Shown here piece after piece: positions 49,287 to 58,635 of a DNA stretch of 64,000 nt. Source of the stretch: B46-G9 sp964548365. Lineage in GTDB: Bacteria; Desulfobacterota; DSM-4660; Desulfatiglandales; Desulfatiglandaceae. The position numbers and the translations under genes are program-made. Position 1 is the stretch's first letter. Each line of letters begins with the position of its first letter. The notes beneath the pieces are model-generated. The model made no database searches. It was not told where the DNA came from and worked only from the letters and a program-made list of their open reading frames with translations. The stretch is from assembly GCA_964548365.1 (NCBI GenBank), contig CAZJRD010000008.1, positions 16,816 through 80,815 on the forward strand. The letters run 5' to 3'.

Positions 49287-51584
49287 ATGTGCAATGAGTT
49301 GAATAGAAAACGCAAACTCCTGCAATTTATCTATATGGGTGTAGCCTTGATTTTCCTGGGGTTGTATGGTTGTGCTTCGGCCCCGAAGAAGGCCGCACAG
49401 ACTCCGGGCGTTGTTTCCCCGAAGGTGGAAGCCATTGCGGTCCAGTCAGTAAGCGCTGACGAGACGCGTGTGGAGATCGTAGGTTCTCAACCCCTGCCCT
49501 ATACTGCATTCAAGCTGATCAATCCGCTCAGGGTTATCGTGGATATCCAGGGCCTCCCTGAACCCCAAGTGCTCCAAACGAAACCTGTAAACGATGGGAA
49601 TGTGAAAGAAATCTCCGTTGTGCAGGAAAACACAGACAAAAATGCTACCAGGTTGGTGGTCATCCTCGCTCGCCCTATGGAGTATGTTATCAGCAAGAAG
49701 GATGATTCCCTTATTCTGGCCCTTCGCTCGCTCACAGTCTCAGAGAATGAAAAACAAGAGACCCCTGCAGAGACGGCCGCGCAGGCTCAGTCAGAAACGA
49801 GCGCTCCGGCAGAGAAGAAGCCGTCGGCCGCAAACCCAAGGATATTCTTCAAACCGGGACAGGAACCCCAGGTGCAGGTATTGGGGGTGGATTTCGTCAT
49901 GCTGAATGGCGGAAAGTCCCGTTTGATCGTGACAACGAGCAAGAAGGGTTCATATGAACTTGAGCGGATCGGGCCAAACGCTATCCGTCTGAACTTGGAA
50001 AACGCGACCATTCCGCCCCTCCTGATGCGGAGGCTGGATGCCACCTATTTCAAGGGAGCGGTTGATCGGGTGAAGGCAAATCTTCTCCCGGAGAGGAAAC
50101 GGGTTTCTCTCGATTTGACATTGCGGGAGATGGTCCCTTTTCATGTCGACCAGACTGATTCGGCAATCTTTGTTGATTTTGGAAAGACGAAAATAGGACC
50201 ACGACAAAAAAACCTGGTCCCGATCGCTTTGTCAGAATCAGAAAAACAAGCGGGTATGCTTCCTGCCGGGAACCCCGCAGGGATGATGAAGCCATCCGGG
50301 CGCATGAAGAGAACACATGTAGTCAGGCGAAAATACACTGGTGCTCCCATGACCATGGATTTTGTCAATGCGGACGTGACGAATATCCTGCGGCTCATCG
50401 GGGAAGTCAGCAACCTGAATATTATATGGGGCCCCGAGGTAAAAGGGAAGGTCTCCATGCGGCTGCGCAACGTGCCTTGGGACCAGGCCCTTGATTTAGT
50501 CCTCCAAAATAATAATCTGGGGAAACGCCGTGAAGGAAATGTTATCTGGATCGCAACCCAGAAAAAAATTGCCAAGATACAGGCAGAAGAGAAAAAGAAA
50601 CGGGAGCAGGAAGAGGCCGCAAGGAAGAAGAGGCTGGAGGCGGAAAAAGAAGCGAAGAAAGCTGAACCACTGGTGACAGAATATCTGACAGTCAACTACG
50701 TTGATGTCAAGTCCATTAGGGATCTCATCAAGGAAAATGTAAAAGGACCGAGAGGGAAACTTTCTGTTGATACCGCCAATAAGACCATTATCATGACTGA
50801 TACGGCCTCTAATATTCAGGCGGCAAAAGAGCTGAAGGCCCGTCAGGATAAGCCCATTAAGCAGGTGATGATCGAGGCGAGGATCGTGGAGGCCAGGACC
50901 AGTTTCAGCCGGGAACTGGGGGTGAACTGGGGCGGCAGCTACCAGACCCAGCACAATCCCTGGGGATCAACAGGGGACGGCACGTATGACTATACTTTTT
51001 CCACTAATTTTGTCATCCCTGCGGCCACCACGGTTGGCATGAATTTTGTCAATACGGCGGCCACAAAGCTCCTCAATGCCCAGCTCGCCCTTGCGGAGAC
51101 CGAAGGAGAAGTGAAGACCCTGTCGGCTCCCAAGATCGTCACGCGCGACACGGTGAAGGCAACCATCAAGCAGGGAACAAAGATTGTCCTTCCCTCAGGG
51201 ACGGATTCCAATGGAAATAAGACTTACGAACAGGTAGATGCAACTCTGAAACTTGAGGTGACGCCCAGCATCACCCCCAATGATATGGTCGTCATGCGCA
51301 TAGATGTGAGCGATGATTTTCCTGATTATGCGAACGCCAGGGGCGACAACGTACCCATCAACACGAAAAATGCACAGACGGAGATGATGATCGCTTCCGG
51401 CGATACCGTGGTGATCGGTGGGATCTATAAAGAAAACAAAGCCAGTACGGAAGAAGGCACACCGTGGCTCAGGAATGTGCCCATCCTGGGCTGGCTTTTC
51501 AAGGCGAGAAACACCACCGATTCCAGAAGTGAATTGCTTATTTTCCTGACCCCTACCGTGGTCTCGGTTCCCGGCCAGAAGTGA
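49287..51584 (+). CDS. pilQ: Type IV pilus secretin PilQ
   Basis: 765 residues. Signal sequence with possible lipobox LYGC. Two AMIN domains (about 45-150 and 190-290) for peptidoglycan binding, an STN domain (MTMDFVNADVTNILRLIGEV), a charged linker (KKKREQEEAARKKRLE), one secretin_N and the C-terminal secretin domain with VPILGWLFKAR, the family hallmark. Outer-membrane channel for the pilus. The charged linker between STN and secretin_N is slightly long. Confidence 0.95.
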   Translation: MCNELNRKRKLLQFIYMGVALIFLGLYGCASAPKKAAQTPGVVSPKVEAIAVQSVSADETRVEIVGSQPLPYTAFKLINPLRVIVDIQGLPEPQVLQTKPVNDGNVKEISVVQENTDKNATRLVVILARPMEYVISKKDDSLILALRSLTVSENEKQETPAETAAQAQSETSAPAEKKPSAANPRIFFKPGQEPQVQVLGVDFVMLNGGKSRLIVTTSKKGSYELERIGPNAIRLNLENATIPPLLMRRLDATYFKGAVDRVKANLLPERKRVSLDLTLREMVPFHVDQTDSAIFVDFGKTKIGPRQKNLVPIALSESEKQAGMLPAGNPAGMMKPSGRMKRTHVVRRKYTGAPMTMDFVNADVTNILRLIGEVSNLNIIWGPEVKGKVSMRLRNVPWDQALDLVLQNNNLGKRREGNVIWIATQKKIAKIQAEEKKKREQEEAARKKRLEAEKEAKKAEPLVTEYLTVNYVDVKSIRDLIKENVKGPRGKLSVDTANKTIIMTDTASNIQAAKELKARQDKPIKQVMIEARIVEARTSFSRELGVNWGGSYQTQHNPWGSTGDGTYDYTFSTNFVIPAATTVGMNFVNTAATKLLNAQLALAETEGEVKTLSAPKIVTRDTVKATIKQGTKIVLPSGTDSNGNKTYEQVDATLKLEVTPSITPNDMVVMRIDVSDDFPDYANARGDNVPINTKNAQTEMMIASGDTVVIGGIYKENKASTEEGTPWLRNVPILGWLFKARNTTDSRSELLIFLTPTVVSVPGQK

Positions 51585-51606
51585 CAGGATGATCTGAAAG
51601 GAGGCA

Positions 51607-52407
51607 ATGGACCAGAACAGGTTGTACGAGCCAGATAGACACCGCGGTTCACTTGCCATCATTCAGCGGGGAACCGTGGCAGTATTGTTCCTTTCCTTTG
51701 TGCTTTTCGGCTGCGCCGGGAACAGGGAACTTACCACCAAGAAAGCTCGGGCACAGGCGGCACTTGGTATATCGCTCATCCAGGAGAACCAGCCGAGACT
51801 CGGTCTCAAGCACCTGCTTGAGGCGGCGAAACTCGCCCCTGATAACGCCAGGATACAGGCACAGGTAGCCCTTGTTTACCGGGATCTCAAGCAATACTCC
51901 CTTTCACTGCAATACTTTCAAAAGGCCCTGGCCCTTGAACCGGATTTCCCCGAAGCCTGGAACAACCTAGGGACCCTGTATTTGATTCTGAAAGAGTGGC
52001 ACAAGGCCATCCCCTGCTTCAAGCGTGCAGCAGAAACACTTACCTACAAGACCCCTCATTTTGCCTACAATGGCCTTGGCTGGGCATACTATAATATCGG
52101 GGAATACCAGAAGGCCATCGAGAGTTACCGGGAGGCCCTCAGCATAGCGCCGGATTACAGCCTCTGTTGGGATAACCTCGGCGTGGCCTATGAAGCAACC
52201 GGAAAATGGCGAGAAGCCGAAAAGGCATTTGAAAAGGCCATCAAGTATGCTCCTGGATTCCCCGCCCCCCACTTCCACCTGGCAAAACTCCATCTGAAAT
52301 TAAAAGCAGTGAAGAAGGCGCAAAAGGAGCTGGAAGAAACAATACGGCTGGCACCTGAAGGTCCCTTTGCAGAGGAAGCAAAAGCCCTTCTCGACAGAAT
52401 TCATTAA
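51607..52407 (+). CDS. Tetratricopeptide lipoprotein, PilF/PilW-like
   Basis: 266 residues. A signal sequence with lipobox VLFGC, then about six TPR units in tandem (one reads AWNNLGTLYLILKEWHKAIPCF). It closes the pilus operon, 22 bases after pilQ. PilF/PilW proteins help assemble the secretin. The unusually long cytoplasmic lead (about 22 residues before the hydrophobic core) suggests a later start is possible. Confidence 0.83.
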   Translation: MDQNRLYEPDRHRGSLAIIQRGTVAVLFLSFVLFGCAGNRELTTKKARAQAALGISLIQENQPRLGLKHLLEAAKLAPDNARIQAQVALVYRDLKQYSLSLQYFQKALALEPDFPEAWNNLGTLYLILKEWHKAIPCFKRAAETLTYKTPHFAYNGLGWAYYNIGEYQKAIESYREALSIAPDYSLCWDNLGVAYEATGKWREAEKAFEKAIKYAPGFPAPHFHLAKLHLKLKAVKKAQKELEETIRLAPEGPFAEEAKALLDRIH

Positions 52408-53033
52408 CCTTCCCGGGCGATCCCGAGCAAGTCGGCAATATCCATAAGCTTCGACACATGATGGTCGGCATCTAATTCCGGATTCTTGTAGGCCACGAAG
52501 CTGACACCGGCTGCCCTGGCCGTTTGGGAGTCAACAAGGGAGTCCCCGACATAGATAGCCTGTTCCCGAGTAATCTGAAAAAACCGGAGGATCTTGATGA
52601 TACATTCAGGATGGGGCTTGGGGTTTTGGACATCAAGGGATGAAACAACGATATCAAACAGCCCCTCGAGCCCGTGTCTTTGAAGCACATCCGAAATGGT
52701 ATTGCTTCGGTTTGTGGCTATGGCCAGGCCGAATTCGAACTTGAGAGCCCGCAAAAACTCGAAGAGTTCCGGCTCAGGTATCATCTCTTGAATAAAAGGA
52801 AAATAATCCATCTCCATCCGGTAGATTTGGGCCTGTTGCTCATATTCTGTTCCGCGAAAGATGTAGCGAATTGATTCATCCGCTGTGTGCATATGGACGA
52901 AGCTTTTTCCCTCGTCGTTCATGGGCGGAAGGCCGAAACGGGCAAGAATATGGTTGTAAAATAAGGTGTTGGCCTGGCGGGAGTCAAAGAGGACCCCGTC
53001 ACAGTCAAAGATGACCGCTGTAACGGGCCTCAT
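52404..53033 (-). CDS. HAD-superfamily hydrolase, phosphoglycolate-phosphatase-like
   Basis: 209 residues. Motif I DCDGVLFDS has the two catalytic aspartates, motif II IATNRS, motif III lysine in NPKPHPE and motif IV VGDSLVDSQTA. The cap region is helical (C1 type), as in phosphoglycolate phosphatase and PpaX. It overlaps the TPR gene 3' end by 4 bases and lies after the qrc operon; no link to either is evident. Confidence 0.88.
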   Translation of the reverse strand: MRPVTAVIFDCDGVLFDSRQANTLFYNHILARFGLPPMNDEGKSFVHMHTADESIRYIFRGTEYEQQAQIYRMEMDYFPFIQEMIPEPELFEFLRALKFEFGLAIATNRSNTISDVLQRHGLEGLFDIVVSSLDVQNPKPHPECIIKILRFFQITREQAIYVGDSLVDSQTARAAGVSFVAYKNPELDADHHVSKLMDIADLLGIAREG

Positions 53034-53090
53034 GCGTCGGGACCTTTACCAACGGGAAGCACGAAGAGTGCAGGGATGGAAAAACGCAGT

Positions 53091-53249
53091 CTAGAAATGA
53101 CGCTCTCTCATATATCCCATGAGTTGGAGGGCGGTCTTGATTCCGGCAAACACAAGACCGCACCCAACGACCGTCAGGGCAAGATAGAGAAATCCAAAAA
53201 AAATAAAATAACCTGCATTCCACAGCCATTCAAAACTGAGTGGTGTCAT
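53091..53249 (-). CDS. 52-residue membrane protein at the end of the qrc operon
   Basis: Starts at the ATG 53249 with AGGAG 7 bases upstream that overlaps the qrcD stop, so translation is probably coupled. The protein starts MTPLSFEWLWNAGYFIFF and has one long hydrophobic segment (about residues 11-40) that ends in GIKTALQLM, with a short basic cytoplasmic or periplasmic tail (YMRERHF). I know no named family. The tight spacing (10 bases after qrcD) and the coupled site argue for a small accessory subunit of the complex, like those found on cytochrome oxidases. This is inference. Confidence 0.7.
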   Translation of the reverse strand: MTPLSFEWLWNAGYFIFFGFLYLALTVVGCGLVFAGIKTALQLMGYMRERHF

Positions 53250-53259
53250 GCGTGCTCTC

Positions 53260-54513
53260 CTATGCTGTCCTGGACTCCAGGCCAGGATTCAGGTCCGCTT
53301 CTTTAGGAAATACAGGCAGATACCTGTACGCCAGTGAAAAAAGCAAGATCCCATAACCGATAATGGCCATGGAGAGCCCCCACTCCTGCCAGGTGGGGAG
53401 GTAACTCCAGAACCTGCCAAACGGCATGACCGGTATCGCCAGGGTGACGATGATAAACATGAAGCGGTTCAATACGATCCCCGTGCAGGCGAGCAGGGAG
53501 GCCGTGATGAGCCATCCTCCCTGTTTCCGCGCATTGGGAATCATTAGAATAATCGCCGGGATAATCCCGCAGATAATGATTTCTACCACAAGCATCCAGA
53601 CGCCGTAAGGACCCTGCCTGAAGAAATCCATGAAGGTGAGCCCTTCCCGGGGCACACTGCCATACATCCAGACAAGGGTGTCGGCGATTTTCAAGATCAT
53701 GTATGCAGATAACAACCAGGCGGAGATCTTTGCAAGTAACTGGATCGCATTGTCCGGGACAAGCTTTTTGCGGCTGATGACCTCTGTCAGCTTGGTGCAC
53801 AGGATAGTAAAACAAGGACCAACAGCGATGGCGGACAGGATAAAGAGGAAGAAGGTCCATGGCCATATATAAAACCCCCCCCTGGCCGCAAATGGACGGG
53901 CATACATGACCCCGAACATTCCCCCAAGAGAGCCCTGGTGAAAGAAAGAGAGGAACGTCCCGGTGGCGGCAAATACCGCCATGATTTCATGGAGATTGTG
54001 CCCAAACAGACGAAGTTCCTTGATCTCCTGGATTTTCCTGTTTTCCAGGATGATCGGTATGAATTCCACAGCCAGGACACCCAGGTAAGCCGTAATGCAG
54101 AAGGACACCTCCACCAGCATGGAGTGTATATTGGCATGCCAGAAAATGAACCACCCTCGAATCGGCTGCCCGATGTCAATTCCCAGCATGGCCACCGCGC
54201 CTGAATAGCAGATGAATCCGATAATAACCGCAGCATTGAGGATATTCTTCAGCTCCTTCTTGCCGATGATATAGGTAAGAAAGCCTGTAAAAAAGGCACC
54301 GGCTCCCAGAGCGATCAGGCCCAGATCAAAAACGATCCAGAGAGCAAAGGCGAAGATGTTGCTCATGTTGGTCTGGTTGAGGCCCTTCCATAAGCACAAA
54401 ATGACAGCGACACCTCCCCAGAGCAGCAGTCCTATCCATGGCAAGGTCCAGAAGAAGAAGACCTTGAGGGAACACCGTTTCACTCCTTCAGGTATCAATG
54501 GCGAATCCATCAA
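53260..54513 (-). CDS. qrcD: Menaquinone reductase complex integral membrane subunit QrcD (NrfD family)
   Basis: 417 residues with about ten membrane helices of the NrfD/PsrC type. It starts SPLIPEGVKRCSLKVFF. Such subunits bind menaquinone and pass electrons from a periplasmic Fe-S partner. Its stop lies 10 bases before the 52-residue gene; the start is 1 base after the qrcC stop. Confidence 0.9.
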   Translation of the reverse strand: MMDSPLIPEGVKRCSLKVFFFWTLPWIGLLLWGGVAVILCLWKGLNQTNMSNIFAFALWIVFDLGLIALGAGAFFTGFLTYIIGKKELKNILNAAVIIGFICYSGAVAMLGIDIGQPIRGWFIFWHANIHSMLVEVSFCITAYLGVLAVEFIPIILENRKIQEIKELRLFGHNLHEIMAVFAATGTFLSFFHQGSLGGMFGVMYARPFAARGGFYIWPWTFFLFILSAIAVGPCFTILCTKLTEVISRKKLVPDNAIQLLAKISAWLLSAYMILKIADTLVWMYGSVPREGLTFMDFFRQGPYGVWMLVVEIIICGIIPAIILMIPNARKQGGWLITASLLACTGIVLNRFMFIIVTLAIPVMPFGRFWSYLPTWQEWGLSMAIIGYGILLFSLAYRYLPVFPKEADLNPGLESRTA

Positions 54514-54514
54514 T

Positions 54515-55324
54515 CTATCCTCCCATCACTTTTTTCACGGGCTTAAATTCACCGGGCAAATAGTTATCGGCCATTTTTCTTACCCAGTCCTTGGTCGAAA
54601 GATAGTAGACCTTGGGCTTAGTATTGATTCGTTCGAGAAGCCGAAAAGCGTACGGGCTCTTGATGAGCTGAGAAACCTTGTGATCAGGATTGTTCAAATC
54701 TCCGAATGTAATTGCCTGGGCCGGGCACGCCTCCGTGCAGGCGGTTATATATTCACCCTCTTCAAGTTCTCTCCGGTCTTCAGCATAGGCCTGTGTCTTG
54801 GCCCGCATGTACCGGTGGTGACAGAAGGTACATTTTTCCACGACACCGCGCATGCGAGGAGAGACTTCAGGGGAAAGATATTTCTCAAGGCCCTTGCCCT
54901 TTGGAAAATAGCCGTCCCACCAGTTGAAATATCTGGCGTGATACGGGCAGGCCGCCTGGCAGTACCTGCAGCCGATGCAGCGGGTATAGATCTGGCTCAC
55001 AATACCAGTGTTCGGGTCAACCCGTGTGGCTGTGGCCACACAGACCGTTACACAGGTTGGATGATGACCACCGTGGCCGTCTTCTTCGCACTGCATACAT
55101 GGTCTGGGGAAATAGCTGACTTTCGTATCTGGGAATTCTTTGCCATTCGTGATCTTGAAAAGCTGCATCCAGGTGATGCTGCGCTGTTTATCGGATTCAT
55201 CAGGACGGACAGAGACATTGTTTTCAGCAGCGCATGCCACCATACAGGTCCCACACCCGGTGCATTTGTCCAGATCGATCACCATACCGAATCTGTGGCC
55301 ATGGCCATGTTTTTCTTCCATCAT
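54515..55324 (-). CDS. qrcC: Menaquinone reductase iron-sulfur subunit QrcC
   Basis: 269 residues; four 4Fe-4S-type cysteine groups, including CTGCGTCMVAC, CMQC, CIGCRYCQAACPYH and CTFCHHR. This is the DMSO-reductase-type Fe-S subunit arrangement. No Tat signal; probably carried to the periplasm with QrcB. A GHGHR-rich N-terminus is slightly unusual. It lies 14 bases after qrcB and 1 before qrcD. Confidence 0.9.
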   Translation of the reverse strand: MMEEKHGHGHRFGMVIDLDKCTGCGTCMVACAAENNVSVRPDESDKQRSITWMQLFKITNGKEFPDTKVSYFPRPCMQCEEDGHGGHHPTCVTVCVATATRVDPNTGIVSQIYTRCIGCRYCQAACPYHARYFNWWDGYFPKGKGLEKYLSPEVSPRMRGVVEKCTFCHHRYMRAKTQAYAEDRRELEEGEYITACTEACPAQAITFGDLNNPDHKVSQLIKSPYAFRLLERINTKPKVYYLSTKDWVRKMADNYLPGEFKPVKKVMGG

Positions 55325-55338
55325 TTACCTCGCCATCG

Positions 55339-57807
55339 TTAAGCTTTTGTTATCCGAACCGGGGTATTCCACCAAACCGGAAGACCGCTTACGGGATCCT
55401 TCGAAGGATGAATAATATCGTTCGGGTTGGATCCTTTTCCCTTGAGAAATTCATCATATCCGCTGTGGCCGAGGCCGAGCGGCAGATAAACCACCCCCGG
55501 CATTGCTCCCTCAAAAAGCGTTACTCGCACCCTCACTTTTCCCGAAGGTGATTCGATCCACACCCGCTGACCCTCTTTCAGATGATATTTGTCCGCGGTC
55601 TTCGCGTTCATTTCAGCGAAGGACTCATCTTTCAGGAGTTCATTATCGAAGAGGGTTTTCTTGAGGAAGGGAGGATTGGGCACCCAGGAACTTGCAAGAT
55701 TTACCATCTCATAAGGAACAAGTTGCAGCGGATAGTCGTCAGTTCCTGCCGAGGCGATGGCATTTTCATAATGGGGCATGAAGACCTCATCTCCCCGCGC
55801 GTGAACTCCCATGGCCTCAAAGATTTTCTCTCGTGATCCGCCCGCGTTTTCAGAAACAGCCGCTTCCATCCGGGTATTGTAGAACTCGAACTTGCTGGTG
55901 GGAGTCTTGAAGATTTTTTCCCCTGCACCACCCGCAAGTTGGGGACGGTACCAGAGTCCGTTGGACTTCAGGGATTTCCACAGCTCTTCAAAGTCCTTGT
56001 AGTCCGGTTTCAGCCTGTTTCCTGTCTGGAGACCCTCCCATGCCGGGGCCTTGCCGTCATAATGAACGAGCCCGGGGCCAGATTTGAAAAGGCCCTCGAC
56101 CCGGATTTTCAGGACATCTTCATATGTTTCCCAGGGGAATGCGTTGCCAATACTATTCCCCAGTTTCTTGGCTGTTTGCAGGATGACTTCGCCCGAATGG
56201 CTGGTGTTATAAAGGGGCTCCACAACGGGCCGGGTCAGACCATACAGGGGAAACTGCAACCCGGCCGGCCAAACCACATCATCCCGTTTTTCAAGATTCG
56301 TGTGGTCCGGGAGAATCAGGTCCGCCATGATGGCGGTTTCGTCCCGGAAGGGAGAAAAGCTGACAATAAAGGGTATCTTCTTCAGGGCTTTCCGGAACGT
56401 TCCCCCGTCCGGCAGCGTGAAAGCAGGGTTGGCGGAAAATACCAGCAGGGTATCCACCGGAGACTCGGCACTCCCGGCCACGGTATCAGCAAAATTGTTG
56501 ATAAGGCTCGAAGAGAAGGGGTACGTCGGGCTTCCGGCGCCATCCAATCGGGGGGCCCTGTTTCCCTTTGCTGCAAGAGCATCCTGCTCAAAATCGGGCA
56601 ACCCGTTCAGGGGAAGAGGATCGCAGACCAGCAACCCGCCCGGCCGATTCAGATTTCCTGAGAGGGCATTGAGGGCCATGACCGACATGAACTCATAGAG
56701 ACTCCCATTCAGAGCGCCTTTTCCCTTGCCGAAAAGCGCGACAGGCGCCTTAGCCTTCGCAAAAGCAAGGGCAAGGGACTCAATTCGGGAAGGCTTCAAC
56801 CCGGTTATACCCGCCACCTGCGACGGGCTGTACTTTTTCAACACGAGGGTCTTGAATCCAATATGTTCCTTTCCGTCCGGAGAAGTCCAATCGTCAAAAC
56901 CGAAAGAGTGTTCGCTGACGAACGGCTTGTTGTAAAGGCCATTCTTGATAAGGACATGGCCTATGCCCAGTGCGAGTGCTGCTTCTGTTCCCGGTCTGAC
57001 GGCTATCCACTGGTCTGCCTTGGAGGCAGTATTCGAGGCCCTCGATTCAACCTGTACCACCATGGCCTTCTTGTGCAAGGCCTTTTCCCGGAGGATACTC
57101 CAGGCATTGATCATCCGGCCTGCCCCCAGCCAGCCCTCGAGGAACCCGCAACCAAAACTGAGCACGAAATCTGAATTTTCAAGATCGCAGGCGAGGGGTC
57201 CTTCCCGGCCTGTCATGAGCATGTTGGTCATCAAGTAGGTATCCTCAGCACTCGGAATCCGGAGATAATTGGGGCTGCCGACAGCCTTTAAGAATCGTTC
57301 AATCAGAAGTGACATGGTGGATCCGCGCATATAGCAGCCATCCACTGCGGCGAGGGCCTCCGGTCTTTCCTGGGAACGCAGGCTGGAAACGCGGGAGCAG
57401 AGGGTCCCAATGGCTTCTTCCCAGGAGATGTCCTGAAACACTCCTGCCCCTCTTGGGCCCACCCGTTTCATTGGCCGGGTAAAACGTATGTCCTTATCAT
57501 ACAGGAGTTGCAGTCCCCCCATGCCCACAGGGCATATTCCGCCGGGATTGACAGGATAGTCGGTTCTCCCTTCTATCTTAACCGCACGGTCGTCGACTTT
57601 GCGCACCGCTATCCCGCAACCGCCGGGGCAAAGGCTGCACACGGACTTGACGCTGTCAAACGCCCCTGGCGGCGGGACCGGTACCCAGGGCCAGTTTTGC
57701 GTCCAGATGGCAATGTCATCGGTCAATTTCCACGGCAGGGGGGTCACTTGAATTCCCACCGCACCGCCAACAAGGAGCTTGATAAAATTTCGTCTATTTA
57801 ATTCCAT
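55339..57807 (-). CDS. qrcB: Menaquinone reductase molybdopterin-oxidoreductase-like subunit QrcB
   Basis: 822 residues from the ATG at 57807, preceded by GGGGAAGGG. A twin-arginine signal (NRRNFIKLLVGG) sends it to the periplasm. The CSLCPGGCGI motif and GGICPVG bind one Fe-S cluster. The molybdopterin-oxidoreductase fold follows. In the characterised Qrc complex this subunit lacks a molybdenum cofactor; I cannot prove absence here. Starts 10 bases after qrcA. Confidence 0.92.
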   Translation of the reverse strand: MELNRRNFIKLLVGGAVGIQVTPLPWKLTDDIAIWTQNWPWVPVPPPGAFDSVKSVCSLCPGGCGIAVRKVDDRAVKIEGRTDYPVNPGGICPVGMGGLQLLYDKDIRFTRPMKRVGPRGAGVFQDISWEEAIGTLCSRVSSLRSQERPEALAAVDGCYMRGSTMSLLIERFLKAVGSPNYLRIPSAEDTYLMTNMLMTGREGPLACDLENSDFVLSFGCGFLEGWLGAGRMINAWSILREKALHKKAMVVQVESRASNTASKADQWIAVRPGTEAALALGIGHVLIKNGLYNKPFVSEHSFGFDDWTSPDGKEHIGFKTLVLKKYSPSQVAGITGLKPSRIESLALAFAKAKAPVALFGKGKGALNGSLYEFMSVMALNALSGNLNRPGGLLVCDPLPLNGLPDFEQDALAAKGNRAPRLDGAGSPTYPFSSSLINNFADTVAGSAESPVDTLLVFSANPAFTLPDGGTFRKALKKIPFIVSFSPFRDETAIMADLILPDHTNLEKRDDVVWPAGLQFPLYGLTRPVVEPLYNTSHSGEVILQTAKKLGNSIGNAFPWETYEDVLKIRVEGLFKSGPGLVHYDGKAPAWEGLQTGNRLKPDYKDFEELWKSLKSNGLWYRPQLAGGAGEKIFKTPTSKFEFYNTRMEAAVSENAGGSREKIFEAMGVHARGDEVFMPHYENAIASAGTDDYPLQLVPYEMVNLASSWVPNPPFLKKTLFDNELLKDESFAEMNAKTADKYHLKEGQRVWIESPSGKVRVRVTLFEGAMPGVVYLPLGLGHSGYDEFLKGKGSNPNDIIHPSKDPVSGLPVWWNTPVRITKA

Positions 57808-57817
57808 ACCCTTCCCC

Positions 57818-58477
57818 TTATTTATGGCAGACAAAACAGGCGTTGTTTTCTTCATGCCCTGTTTTCGTATGGCAATCAGCGCAATCGTCCATTTTCATGC
57901 TATCCCAGGTATTTTTTTCATATCCGGAAATGTTTTTCCCCCAGATATAGATACTGTACCCGGTCAAACGGTTGGCCTGGTACGGAGGAAGTTGGTCAAG
58001 GTGGCCGAGGTCGCCATGGCAGGTCTTGCACTCTTCATTTCCCATTTTTACGTGGGCGATATGGGAGAAATACACACAGACAGGTTGCTTGTAGTAGGAG
58101 AGCCAGGGCACCTGGGTTTCTGTGGCTACGTATTTCTTCAGAAATTTCGCCTCTACAGGAGAATCACCCATGGGGGATTCAGGATCATCATGGCATTCGG
58201 TGCACTTACTGAGTTTCGGAATCCCGACAAATGTCCCGTCGTCGCGAAATGCATGGCAGAATTCGCACCGTTCGGCTTCGGTGTCGCCCTCGATGCCATC
58301 TACCTTGTCAGGATTGAGATGGACAGCGTGGCTGAAGTTAATGGGCTGGGGTTGTTTTGAATAGAGGACCATCGGGAAGATAACCCATCCGACGATGAGG
58401 GCTCCGATGAAGCCGAGAAGAAGAAAGACCCAGCCGCCTTTCCCAGATTTTTCGGATGATTTTGCTCGGTTTTCCAT
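57818..58477 (-). CDS. qrcA: Membrane-anchored multiheme cytochrome c subunit QrcA
   Basis: 219 residues. An N-terminal membrane helix (WVFLLLGFIGALIVGWVIF) anchors it. Five CxxCH heme sites are visible (CEFCH, CTECH, CKTCH, CADCH, CFVCH); a CVYFSH segment between the second and third might be a relic of a sixth. The described QrcA is a hexaheme protein. It receives electrons from periplasmic cytochrome c3. First gene of the qrc operon. Confidence 0.9.
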   Translation of the reverse strand: MENRAKSSEKSGKGGWVFLLLGFIGALIVGWVIFPMVLYSKQPQPINFSHAVHLNPDKVDGIEGDTEAERCEFCHAFRDDGTFVGIPKLSKCTECHDDPESPMGDSPVEAKFLKKYVATETQVPWLSYYKQPVCVYFSHIAHVKMGNEECKTCHGDLGHLDQLPPYQANRLTGYSIYIWGKNISGYEKNTWDSMKMDDCADCHTKTGHEENNACFVCHK

Positions 58478-58539
58478 AGGTTTAAGCCTCTTCCATGTAG
58501 TGTTGTGAGTTTCCGGACCAAGGAACCGACAATGTTGCG

Positions 58540-58568
58540 TATGTACCTACTCGCCTTCCTTTTGTCAA
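58540..58568 (-). promoter_or_regulatory. Candidate qrc operon promoter
   Basis: On the minus strand TTGACA (58568-58563), 17 bases, TACATA (58545-58540). The predicted leader to qrcA is about 55 bases. Confidence 0.6.
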
Positions 58569-58635
58569 GAAAAAACGGCATTAAATGCTGGAAAATCAAT
58601 CAAATAAAAGCGCTTTTGGACACACTCCTTGGTTT

